NCBI GenBank assembly: GCA_003140115.1
Contig: PLIQ01000086.1
Coordinates: forward strand, 1-14,648
Direction of reading: 5' to 3'
From: Actinomycetota bacterium
Lineage (GTDB): Bacteria; Actinomycetota; Actinomycetes; Streptosporangiales; Streptosporangiaceae
Length of the DNA stretch: 14,648 nt
Shown here: in pieces, positions 8,510 to 14,648 of the stretch
Layout: each line of letters starts with the position of its first letter
Position numbering within the stretch: position 1 is the first letter of the stretch
Position numbers and translations under genes: made by a program
Notes under the pieces: generated by a model
Database searches by the model: none
Seen by the model: only the letters and a program-made list of their open reading frames with translations
Told to the model about the DNA's origin: nothing

Positions 8510-8520
8510 CCAATCATTGG
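8510..8520. promoter_or_regulatory. perfect palindrome CCAAT-C-ATTGG, candidate operator
   Basis: An 11-base perfect dyad 24 bases upstream of the DUF1906 start codon. A TTGATG (8487-8492) upstream could serve as a -35 box, which would place the palindrome over the -10 region. No strong -10 is visible, so this is tentative. Confidence 0.35.
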
Positions 8521-8544
8521 TCACGGGGTTTATTCGGGGGGATA

Positions 8545-10128
8545 ATGCGTCGCGCGGTAGTGGCAGTCATGGTCGGGTGCGCGTTGGGCGGAATTGGATG
8601 GGGAGCCGGGCATCAGCACGCCATCTCCGGCGAGCACCTTGCCGCGGCCATCCAGTCCGTCCCCAGTGGAACCGTCGCTAAGACCGCCCGGGCCGCGGCC
8701 CCGGCCATGAAAACCGTCGAGTATCGCGGCTATGCGATCCGGGTCCCGGCCACCTGGCCGGTGTACTCGCTCAGCAAGGATCCCGATCAATGCGTCCGCT
8801 ACGACGTAAACGCCGTTTATCTGGGCACCCCCGGTCCCAACCAGAACTGCCCGGCGCACCTGGTCGGCCGGGCCGACACGGTGAGCATCGGCGGCCCGGT
8901 CGCGCTGGGGCCATCGTCGACTCCGATCCGGACCGGCCTGCGGGCCGCGGTGGGAGCCAAGCGAGTGAGCACGGACATGCCCGCCGCAGTGGGAGCCAAG
9001 CGAGGGAGTACGGACACGCCCGCCGCACCGGGCACGATCTTGCAGGACACGCAGCTACGCGAGCTCGCCGTCGCCATGCCCGACAGCGCCCCGGCCATCA
9101 CCGGCACATACGGGACCGACCCGGACCTGATCATGCAGGTGCTGGCCAGCCTGCACCTGATGACCCAGGGCCAGGAAGGGCCACGGCCCAGCGAGGTGAC
9201 CGCCTCCGCCGTGCCGCAGGCTTCACCGTCGCCGAGCAGCTCACCGTCGCCGAGCAGCTCACTATGGATTCCGCCGTACTGGCCCGCGCCCACGCCGACC
9301 GGCACGCCCACGCCAACCGGCACGCCCACGCCGACCGGCACGCCCACGCCGTCGCCGTCGCCGTCGGCTAGTCCGAGTCCGGCCCCCTCGTCGCCCGCCC
9401 CCTCGTCCCCGGCGCCGGTGCCCGCACCCGCCGGCGCCCTCGCAGGCTTTGACACCTGCACCGCCCCGTCGCTGCCGACCATGCAGGCGTGGCGGGCCAA
9501 GTACGCCGTCGCCGCGATCTACATCGGCGGCCAGGAGATGGGCTGTGACTACGGCAACCTGTCCAAGAGCTGGGTCCAGGCCGCTGAGGGTATGGGCTGG
9601 TCCCTCATGCCGACCTTCGTCGGGCCGCAGGCCCCCTGCAACAGCTTCAGCGACGAGATCAACTCGAGCCAGGCCGGCGCGGAGGGACAGCAGGCCGCCA
9701 GCCAGGCGGTCACGGACGCGGCCTCGTTCGGGCTGGGCCCGGGGTCGCCGATCTACTACGACATGGAGGCCTACGACGAGACCAACGCCAGTTGCGTGAC
9801 CGCGGTGCTCACCTTCCTGGACGCCTGGGACCGCCAGCTCCAGGTCAGCGGCTACGTATCCGGCGTGTACTCCAGCGCGGCTTCGGGCATGGTCGACCTG
9901 CAGACCACGAGCAGTATCGACGGGCACCAGCTGGCCGAGCCGCAGGCGATCTGGTTTGCGCTATGGGACAACGCGGTCAACCTGACCGGGTCGCCCTACC
10001 TGACCCCCGCGGTATGGCCGGCCTCGGCCCGGTCCAAGCAGTACGCCGGCCCGCAAGTGGTGACCGTCGGCGGCATCTCGCTGAACGTCGACTCCGACCT
10101 GGTGGACGGCCCGGTGGCGCAGGGGTGA
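8545..10128 (+). CDS. secreted DUF1906 (Rv2525c-type glycoside-hydrolase-like) protein with Pro/Ser/Thr linker
   Basis: 527 aa. ATG 8545 follows a GGGGGG tract (8536-8541). A Sec-type signal is likely at 1-26 (MRR, then AVVAVMVGCALGGIGWGAG). A Cys-containing region (about 57-118; RGYAIRVPATWPVYSL, QCVRYDVNAVYLG) is followed by a 13-residue tandem repeat (134-159). A low-complexity SPSPSSS/TPTPTG/PAPSSP linker spans about 227-300. The C-terminal DUF1906 domain runs from about 301 to the end: GFDTCTAPS, YIGGQEMGCDYGNL, PTFVGPQAPC, PIYYDMEAY, SGYVSGVYSS and QAIWFALWDN. The Asp of FDTC and the Asp/Glu of YYDMEAY occupy the positions proposed as active-site acids in this TIM-barrel family related to GH25. 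It probably acts on the cell wall or surface glycans; the substrate is unknown. Its place after uppS and the long upstream region suggest separate regulation. Confidence 0.88.
   Translation: MRRAVVAVMVGCALGGIGWGAGHQHAISGEHLAAAIQSVPSGTVAKTARAAAPAMKTVEYRGYAIRVPATWPVYSLSKDPDQCVRYDVNAVYLGTPGPNQNCPAHLVGRADTVSIGGPVALGPSSTPIRTGLRAAVGAKRVSTDMPAAVGAKRGSTDTPAAPGTILQDTQLRELAVAMPDSAPAITGTYGTDPDLIMQVLASLHLMTQGQEGPRPSEVTASAVPQASPSPSSSPSPSSSLWIPPYWPAPTPTGTPTPTGTPTPTGTPTPSPSPSASPSPAPSSPAPSSPAPVPAPAGALAGFDTCTAPSLPTMQAWRAKYAVAAIYIGGQEMGCDYGNLSKSWVQAAEGMGWSLMPTFVGPQAPCNSFSDEINSSQAGAEGQQAASQAVTDAASFGLGPGSPIYYDMEAYDETNASCVTAVLTFLDAWDRQLQVSGYVSGVYSSAASGMVDLQTTSSIDGHQLAEPQAIWFALWDNAVNLTGSPYLTPAVWPASARSKQYAGPQVVTVGGISLNVDSDLVDGPVAQG
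8944..9021 (+). repeat. 39-base tandem duplication inside the DUF1906 gene
   Basis: Two adjacent in-frame 39-base units (8944-8982 and 8983-9021) that differ at only 4 positions. They encode AAVGAKRVSTDMP and AAVGAKRGSTDTP. The near identity, including at third positions, indicates a recent duplication in a spacer region. Confidence 0.85.
9223..9258 (+). repeat. 18-base perfect tandem repeat (two copies) in the linker
   Basis: TCACCGTCGCCGAGCAGC occurs twice in tandem (9223-9240 and 9241-9258). It encodes SPSPSS twice at the start of the Pro/Ser linker. Confidence 0.85.
9289..9354 (+). repeat. 18-base tandem repeat (3.7 copies) encoding PTPTGT units
   Basis: CCCACGCCGACCGGCACG repeats at 9289, 9307 (one G-to-A change) and 9325, with a partial fourth copy at 9343. 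It encodes a Pro-Thr-Gly-Thr spacer. Such repeats expand and contract by slippage, so linker length probably varies among strains. Confidence 0.85.
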
Positions 10129-10141
10129 CCAGCAGTCACCC
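10123..10141 (+). terminator. 7-bp perfect hairpin spanning the stop codon of the DUF1906 gene
   Basis: GGGTGAC (10123-10129) pairs fully with GTCACCC (10135-10141) around the 5-base loop CAGCA. The TGA stop is inside the 5' arm. No U-run follows, but GGGCGA / TCGCCC (10151-10156 with 10173-10178) forms a further stem. A likely terminator or mRNA-stabilising end. Confidence 0.55.
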
Positions 10142-10186
10142 ATCCGCACCGGGCGAATCCAGTTCGCGGTGGTCGCCCAGTGCTCC

Positions 10187-10192
10187 TAAGCT
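10187..10192 (+). promoter_or_regulatory. candidate -10 (TAAGCT) for glyS
   Basis: TAAGCT fits TANNNT and lies about 100 bases before the glyS start. TTCGCG at 10163-10168 is a poor -35 at 18-base spacing. A perfect dyad TGCGG-T-CCGCA lies downstream at 10213-10223. Tentative. No T-box or other known riboswitch pattern was seen in the 165-base gap. Confidence 0.3.
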
Positions 10193-10293
10193 AGGGGGCC
10201 ACCGGTTAGGGATGCGGTCCGCAGCCGAGCCGGAATCACCACGGGGATCGCGCCCGTCGCGCCCACCGACCGCCAGCCGGATGGAGACCACAG

Positions 10294-11682
10294 ATGGCCT
10301 TGCGCAGTGACCGTCTCGACGCCATTGTCAGCCTCAGCAAACGACGGGGATTCGTCTACCCGTCCAGCGAGATCTACGGAGGCCTGCGAGCCTCCTGGGA
10401 CTACGGCCCGCTCGGCGTCGAGCTGAAGAACAACATCAAGCGCCAGTGGTGGCGGACGATGGTAACCGAGCGCGACGATATCGTCGGCCTGGACTCCTCG
10501 GTGATCCTGGCCCGCGAGGTGTGGGAGGCGAGCGGGCACGTCACCGAGTTCGTCGACCCGCTCACCGAGTGCACGTTCTGCCACAAGCGGTACCGGGCGG
10601 ACCAGCTCATCGAGGCCTACGAGGAGAAGCACCACCACCCTCCGACGAACGGCCTTGAGGACATTACGTGCCCGAACTGCGGCAACCGCGGCACCTTCAC
10701 CGAGCCGCGCATGTTCAACGGGTTGCTGCGCACGCACCTGGGCCCGGTCGAAGACGAGTCCGGGCTCGCCTACCTGCGTCCGGAGACCGCGCAGGGCATC
10801 TTCATCAACTTCAAGAACGTGCTGCAGACCTCGCGGAAGAAGATCCCGTTCGGCATCGGGCAGATCGGCAAGTCGTTCCGCAACGAGATCACCCCGGGCA
10901 ACTTCATCTTCCGGACCCGCGAGTTCGAGCAGATGGAGATGGAGTTCTTCGTCAAGCCCGGCACCGACGAGGACTGGCACCAGTACTGGATCGACACCCG
11001 TATGGCCTGGTACACCGACCTCGGCATCCGCCCGGAGAACCTGCGGCCGTACGAGCATCCGAAAGAGAAGCTGTCGCACTACTCCAAGCGCACGGTCGAC
11101 ATCGAGTACAAGTTTGACTTCGTCGGCACCGAGTGGGGCGAGCTTGAGGGCATCGCCAATCGCACCGACTTCGACCTGACCACCCACGCGGAGGCGTCCG
11201 GGCAGGACCTGTCCTACCTGGACCAGGAGTCGGGCGAGCGGTTCGTCCCGTACGTAATCGAGCCCGCGGCCGGCGTCGACCGCGGCGCGCTGGTGTTCCT
11301 GCTCGACGCGTACGCCGAGGACGAGGCGCCGGACGCCAAGGGCAACCCGGAGAAGCGGACGGTGCTGCGCCTGGACCGCAGGCTCGCGCCGGTCAAGGCC
11401 GCGGTGCTCCCGCTGTCGCGCAACGCCGACCTGTCGCCCAAGGCCCGCGACCTGGCCGCGGCGCTGCGCAAGCACTGGAATACCGACTTCGACGACGCCA
11501 GCGCGATCGGCCGCCGCTACCGGCGTCAGGACGAGATCGGCACCCCGTACTGCGTCACCGTCGACTTCGACACCCTGAACGACGAGGCGGTGACGGTCCG
11601 GGACCGCGACTCCATGCGCCAGGAACGCGTCGGCCTCGACCACGTCGAGTCCTACCTGACCGAACGTCTCGGCCCCTGCTGA
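10294..11682 (+). CDS. glyS: glycine--tRNA ligase (class II, single-chain alpha2 type)
   Basis: 462 aa from ATG 10294, preceded by GGAG (10283-10286) at 7-base spacing. Charges tRNA-Gly with glycine; cytosolic homodimer of the archaeal/eukaryal-like type used by actinobacteria. The N-terminus [24 protein letters not shown] is characteristic. A zinc-ribbon-like insertion carries C93-x2-C96 and C126-x2-C129 (CTFC, CPNC). Next are [10 protein letters not shown] (161-170), motif 2 with [18 protein letters not shown] (195-212) and motif 3 with GVDRG (327-331). The C-terminal anticodon-binding domain begins near [12 protein letters not shown]. The length is normal and all key motifs are present. 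It faces a convergent minus-strand gene across a hairpin. The locus is often called glyQS for the single-chain enzyme. Confidence 0.97.
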   Translation: MALRSDRLDAIVSLSKRRGFVYPSSEIYGGLRASWDYGPLGVELKNNIKRQWWRTMVTERDDIVGLDSSVILAREVWEASGHVTEFVDPLTECTFCHKRYRADQLIEAYEEKHHHPPTNGLEDITCPNCGNRGTFTEPRMFNGLLRTHLGPVEDESGLAYLRPETAQGIFINFKNVLQTSRKKIPFGIGQIGKSFRNEITPGNFIFRTREFEQMEMEFFVKPGTDEDWHQYWIDTRMAWYTDLGIRPENLRPYEHPKEKLSHYSKRTVDIEYKFDFVGTEWGELEGIANRTDFDLTTHAEASGQDLSYLDQESGERFVPYVIEPAAGVDRGALVFLLDAYAEDEAPDAKGNPEKRTVLRLDRRLAPVKAAVLPLSRNADLSPKARDLAAALRKHWNTDFDDASAIGRRYRRQDEIGTPYCVTVDFDTLNDEAVTVRDRDSMRQERVGLDHVESYLTERLGPC

Positions 11683-11693
11683 CCCGATCGGTT

Positions 11694-11717
11694 CCGCCCC
11701 GAGCCCGCGCAGGGCGG
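11694..11717. terminator. hairpin between the convergent glyS and oxidoreductase genes
   Basis: CCGCCC (11694-11699) pairs with GGGCGG (11712-11717); an alternative tight stem is GCCC-gcgca-GGGC (11703-11715). It lies in the 51-base gap between two converging stops, so it may end transcripts from both sides. Confidence 0.5.
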
Positions 11718-11733
11718 GGGGCAGGGCGGGGAG

Positions 11734-12558
11734 TCAGGGCGGCGAGAGCAGCGCGGTGAGGATGGCGTCCGGGGCCGGGGCGTCCTGGGCGCGGCGGTAG
11801 ATCTCGGCCGCGGCCCGATGGAAGCCGTCGGGCAGCCCCGCTGCGGCCATGCTCGCGGCGATCTCTTCCATCTCCGCCACCCACCGCCAGCCCTTGGCTG
11901 CCGCGGACCCGGCGGCCCGGGCCGACCGTTCGGCCAGGCCCGGCTGGGAAACATCCCACTCGGTCAGCAGCGTCTCCTCCACCCCTTCGGCGCGGGCCAG
12001 CGCCCGCGCCGCCAGCAGCAGGGCCGCGCTGCCCTTGGTCCACGACGCGTAGGCCATCTTCACCGCGGACGCCGTCCCCGCGTCCCTGCCGATCATCCGC
12101 GCGTCGACCGGGCCGCCCGCGAACAGTCGCTGGACCTCACCGGCCCGCGCCCCGGACAGGTAGAGCCGGATGAAGCCGGGCGCCACCGGGGGCGTTCCGA
12201 TGATTCCGCCGTCCACGTAGCTGGCTCCGCCGGCCTCGACGATCCGGGCGATCTCGCGCGCGGTGGCCGGCGAGACCGCGTTGGCGTCGGTGTACACCCC
12301 GCCGAACCCCGCCACCTGCCGGGCCAGGCCGGCTGCGGCGTGCGGCGGGCAGACTGAGATGATGACGTCGGCCTGCCGGACCAGACCAGCCAGCCCCCCG
12401 GAGGCCGCGGTCAGCCCCGCCGCCGCGGCCCGGGCCGCGGTGGCCGGACTGCGCCCCTCCGGCGCCCACAGCACCCGGTGCCCGGCCGCGGTCAGGCACC
12501 GCCCGACCGCGGCCCCCATTTCCCCCGGATGCAGCAACCCGACCGTAGTTGTAACCAT
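11734..12558 (-). CDS. NAD(P)-dependent oxidoreductase, 6-phosphogluconate dehydrogenase-like with DUF1932-type C-terminus
   Basis: 274 aa from the ATG at 12558-12556. An N-terminal Rossmann fold starts at residue 5 with VGLLHPGEMGAAVG, the GxxxxGxxG-type nucleotide loop of the 3-hydroxyisobutyrate/6-phosphogluconate dehydrogenase superfamily. It continues with ADVIISVCPP (63-72), DANAVSP (91-97) and DGGIIGTPP (116-124). Lys167 in SAVKMAYASWTKG is at the position of the catalytic lysine. The C-terminal helical part (about 185-265, LARAEGVEETLLTEW onward) resembles DUF1932. The substrate is not deducible. The upstream bases lack a good ribosome binding site; TGAAAT ending 7 bases before the ATG could be an off-consensus -10 for a leaderless transcript. 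It stands alone and divergent from ppdK; no functional link to its neighbours is evident. Confidence 0.87.
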   Translation of the reverse strand: MVTTTVGLLHPGEMGAAVGRCLTAAGHRVLWAPEGRSPATAARAAAAGLTAASGGLAGLVRQADVIISVCPPHAAAGLARQVAGFGGVYTDANAVSPATAREIARIVEAGGASYVDGGIIGTPPVAPGFIRLYLSGARAGEVQRLFAGGPVDARMIGRDAGTASAVKMAYASWTKGSAALLLAARALARAEGVEETLLTEWDVSQPGLAERSARAAGSAAAKGWRWVAEMEEIAASMAAAGLPDGFHRAAAEIYRRAQDAPAPDAILTALLSPP

Positions 12559-12693
12559 GCCTGCTATTTCATCAGGTGCCGGCGTCGAACGTCACGGCCA
12601 GCGGGGTGAACGCCTCCTGTATCACGTCTTCGGAGCCGCGTCCTGGTTGCGCTTCCGGGACGAAGGTCCGTGTCTTTACGGTCACTCCACCGG

Positions 12694-12699
12694 TAGAGT
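12694..12699 (+). promoter_or_regulatory. candidate -10 (TAGAGT) upstream of ppdK
   Basis: TAGAGT fits TANNNT and lies 63 bases before the ppdK start. A GTG at 12705, five bases on, opens a 25-codon frame that runs into ppdK. No good -35 box is visible. Confidence 0.4.
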
Positions 12700-12750
12700 C
12701 CCGAGTGAATACATGTCGCGCGCTGCGAAGAGCAGGACGAATAGCAGGAC

Positions 12751-12756
12751 GAGGAG
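12751..12756 (+). promoter_or_regulatory. ppdK ribosome binding site (GAGGAG)
   Basis: GAGGAG ends 6 bases before GTG 12763 and sets that codon as the start. It overlaps the second copy of a short direct repeat AGCAGGACGA (12731-12740 and 12743-12752). Confidence 0.7.
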
Positions 12757-12762
12757 TACGAA

Positions 12763-14648
12763 GTGCCGAAGCTCGTTTATGACTTCACCGAGGGCAACAA
12801 GGACCTAAAGGATCTGCTGGGCGGCAAGGGCGCCAACCTGGCCGAGATGACCAACATCGGCCTGCCGGTGCCCCCCGGATTCATCATTACCACCGAGGCG
12901 TGCCGCTACTATCTGGAACAGGGCACGACGCCGGAAGGCCTCGACGAGGAAATCGCGGCCCATCTGGACAAACTAGAAACAGCGATAGACCGCAAGCTCG
13001 GCGATCCGGCCGACCCGCTGCTGGTTAGCGTCAGGTCCGGGGCGAAGTTCTCCATGCCGGGCATGATGGATACCGTCCTGAACATCGGCCTGTCCGACGA
13101 GTCGGTACAGGGCCTGGCCAAGCAGGCCGGCAACGAGCGGTTCGCCTGGGACGCCTACCGCCGCCTGATCCAGATGTTCGGCAAGACCGTGCTCGGCGTC
13201 GACGGTGAGCACTTCGAGCACGCCATCGACGCCGCCAAAAAGGCCAAGGGGATCAGCAATGACCTCGACCTGGACGCGGCCGACCTGCAGAACCTGGTCG
13301 AGACGTTCAAGGGCATCGTCAAGACGCAGACCGGAGGGGAATTCCCGCAGGACCCCAGGGAGCAGCTGGACCTGGCCATCAAGGCCGTGTTCAACTCCTG
13401 GAACTCGCCCCGCGCCATCCTGTACCGCCGCCAGGAGCGCATCCCCACCGACCTGGGCACGGCCGTGAACGTGGTCGCGATGGTGTTCGGCAATCTGGGC
13501 ATGGACTCGGGCACCGGCGTGGCCTTCACCCGCGACCCCGGCACCGGCGCCGAGGGCGTCTACGGCGACTACCTGCAGAACGCCCAGGGCGAGGACGTGG
13601 TGGCCGGGATCAGGAACACCGTCCCGCTGCAGGATCTGGAGAGCATCGACAAGGCCTCCTACGACCAGCTCATGGAGATCATGCGGACGCTGGAGAATCA
13701 CTACCGCGACCTGTGCGACATCGAGTTCACCGTCGAGCGCGGCAAGCTGTGGATGCTGCAGACCCGGGTCGGCAAGCGCACCGCCGCGGCAGCCTTCCGC
13801 ATCGCCATGCAGCTCGTCGACCAAGGCTTGATCGACATGGACGAGGCGCTCCGCCGGGTCTCCGGCGAGGAGCTGGCCCGCCTGATGTTCCCCCGGTTCG
13901 ACACCAGCGGTGAGGTCACCAAGATCGCCACCGGGATCAGCGCGTCGCCGGGCGCGGCGGTCGGCAAGGTCGTCTTCGACTCGGCCCGCGCGGTCGAGCT
14001 CGCCGCTGCGGGCGAGAAGGTCATCCTGGTCCGGCGCGAGACCAACCCGGACGACCTGCACGGCATGATCGCCGCCCAGGGCATCTTGACCAGCCGGGGC
14101 GGTAAGACCAGCCACGCGGCGGTGGTCGCTCGCGGCATGGGCAAGACCTGCGTCTGCGGCGCCGAACAACTCGAGGTGGACACCAAGGCGAAGAAGTTCA
14201 CCGCCCCGGGCGGCATCACGGTCAGCGAGGGCGACGTGATTTCCATCGACGGCACCAGCGGTGTTGTCTACCTGGGCGAGATCCCGGTCGTCTCCTCCGA
14301 GGTCGTGCGTTACTTCGAGGGCGAGTTGCACCCGCACGCCGACGAGGCCGACGACCTGATCCGGGCCGTGCACTCGATGATGGTGCACGCCGATCACAAG
14401 CGTCGGCTCGGCGTGCACGCCAACGCCGACAACGGCCCGGACTGCGCCCGGGCCCGCCGGTTCGGCGCCGGTGGCGTCGGCCTGGTCCGCACCGAGCACA
14501 TGTTCCTCGGCGAGCGCCGCCAGCTGATCGAGGACCTGATCCTGGCCACCACCGACGACGAGCGCCAGCACGCGCTCGACGCGCTGGAGCCGCTGCAGCG
14601 CGGTGACTTCGTGGAGATCCTGGACGCCATGGACGGCCTGCCGGTGAC
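12763..14648 (+). CDS. ppdK: pyruvate, phosphate dikinase (3' end beyond the window)
   Basis: 628 codons are visible from GTG 12763 with no stop, about two-thirds of the ~870-900 aa usual length. Interconverts ATP + pyruvate + phosphate and AMP + PEP + pyrophosphate; cytosolic. The N-terminal ATP-binding domain begins MPKLVYDFTEG with GGKGANLAEMTNIGLPVPPG (20-39) and the diagnostic VRSGAKFSMPGMMDTVLNIG (90-109). The nucleotide-binding part continues through GVAFTRDPGTG, ENHYRDLCDIEFTVE and LWMLQTRVGKRT. The central phosphohistidine domain has GGKTSHAAVVARGMG with catalytic His451, and Thr449 at the position phosphorylated by PPDK regulatory proteins. The PEP/pyruvate TIM barrel has begun (LGVHANADNGPDC, VGLVRTEHMF); its catalytic Cys lies outside. 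No frameshift seen. Confidence 0.97.
   Translation, partial: MPKLVYDFTEGNKDLKDLLGGKGANLAEMTNIGLPVPPGFIITTEACRYYLEQGTTPEGLDEEIAAHLDKLETAIDRKLGDPADPLLVSVRSGAKFSMPGMMDTVLNIGLSDESVQGLAKQAGNERFAWDAYRRLIQMFGKTVLGVDGEHFEHAIDAAKKAKGISNDLDLDAADLQNLVETFKGIVKTQTGGEFPQDPREQLDLAIKAVFNSWNSPRAILYRRQERIPTDLGTAVNVVAMVFGNLGMDSGTGVAFTRDPGTGAEGVYGDYLQNAQGEDVVAGIRNTVPLQDLESIDKASYDQLMEIMRTLENHYRDLCDIEFTVERGKLWMLQTRVGKRTAAAAFRIAMQLVDQGLIDMDEALRRVSGEELARLMFPRFDTSGEVTKIATGISASPGAAVGKVVFDSARAVELAAAGEKVILVRRETNPDDLHGMIAAQGILTSRGGKTSHAAVVARGMGKTCVCGAEQLEVDTKAKKFTAPGGITVSEGDVISIDGTSGVVYLGEIPVVSSEVVRYFEGELHPHADEADDLIRAVHSMMVHADHKRRLGVHANADNGPDCARARRFGAGGVGLVRTEHMFLGERRQLIEDLILATTDDERQHALDALEPLQRGDFVEILDAMDGLPV

Larger units (their letters stand above)
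8234..8544. other. AT-richer non-coding region upstream of the DUF1906 gene
   Basis: No open frame here has actinobacterial codon bias or a credible start. The stretch is clearly richer in A/T than the flanking genes. It holds a direct repeat (8245-8283), a CGAAA-acag-TTTCG hairpin (8316-8329), an ATTCC / GGAAT pair near 8340-8357, an inverted repeat (8413-8442), a longer hairpin (8457-8488) and a palindrome (8510-8520). It is most likely promoter and operator DNA or a long 5' leader for the secreted protein; a small RNA is also possible. No known riboswitch pattern was recognised. Confidence 0.5.

Noticed and set aside
8234..8544. c-di-AMP (ydaO-type) riboswitch upstream of the secreted hydrolase-like gene
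   Set aside because: Looked for because such switches often precede actinobacterial cell-wall hydrolase genes, but the conserved core segments are not recognisable.
9289..9354. CRISPR-like short tandem repeat
   Set aside because: The units are directly adjacent without spacers and encode an in-frame Pro/Thr/Gly linker, so this is a coding minisatellite.
10186..11643. 485-codon minus-strand open frame opposite glyS
   Set aside because: Antisense shadow of glycyl-tRNA synthetase with typical shadow composition.
12973..14571. 532-codon minus-strand open frame opposite ppdK
   Set aside because: Antisense shadow of an unmistakable pyruvate phosphate dikinase; no family resemblance or ribosome binding site.

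Overview
The window is a stretch of chromosome from a high-GC Gram-positive bacterium (Actinomycetota). The evidence is the GC-rich sequence with strong third-position G/C bias, frequent GTG starts, leaderless-looking promoters, and the gene order: CorC/HlyC-type CBS protein, deaminase-like protein, era, zinc-ribbon/TerB protein, leuA, recO, uppS, DUF1906 protein, glyS, ppdK. This order resembles the era-leuA-recO-uppS-glyS neighbourhood of Streptomyces and its relatives. The genus cannot be assigned from the sequence alone. Nothing looks like an integrated element: there is no transposase, integrase, phage gene, tRNA, rRNA or CRISPR array.

Layout. Bases 1-2747 carry, on the plus strand, the nearly complete CBS-domain membrane protein, a short cysteine-free relative of cytidine deaminases with a leaderless-type promoter, and the GTPase Era. 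Bases 2861-4521 hold a convergent pair whose stop codons share one CTAG: a zinc-ribbon/TerB-like protein (plus) and a tandem-GNAT acetyltransferase (minus). Bases 4614-6489 are the leucine biosynthesis unit: a promoter, a 15-codon leucine-rich leader peptide ([15 protein letters not shown]), strong RNA hairpins, then leuA. Bases 6570-8182 are recO and uppS, overlapping by one base. Bases 8183-8544 are a 362-base non-coding, AT-richer stretch with direct repeats, inverted repeats and hairpins. It precedes a secreted DUF1906 (Rv2525c-type glycoside-hydrolase-like) protein with a Pro/Ser/Thr linker. Bases 10294-11682 are glycyl-tRNA synthetase. A minus-strand NADP-dependent 6-phosphogluconate-dehydrogenase-like oxidoreductase (DUF1932 type) converges on it at a probable terminator. 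The last 1.9 kb is the 5' two-thirds of pyruvate phosphate dikinase, which runs off the window.

How the genes fit together. Most are housekeeping: ribosome assembly (era), recombinational repair (recO), the lipid carrier for the cell wall (uppS), tRNA charging (glyS), leucine synthesis (leuA) and PEP/pyruvate interconversion (ppdK). The secreted DUF1906 protein downstream of uppS would act at the cell wall. I found no multi-gene novel system. The observations most worth following are the leuA leader/attenuator, the catalytically dead deaminase-like protein beside era, the Asn-to-Asp change in the UppS signature, and the repeat-rich region upstream of the DUF1906 gene.
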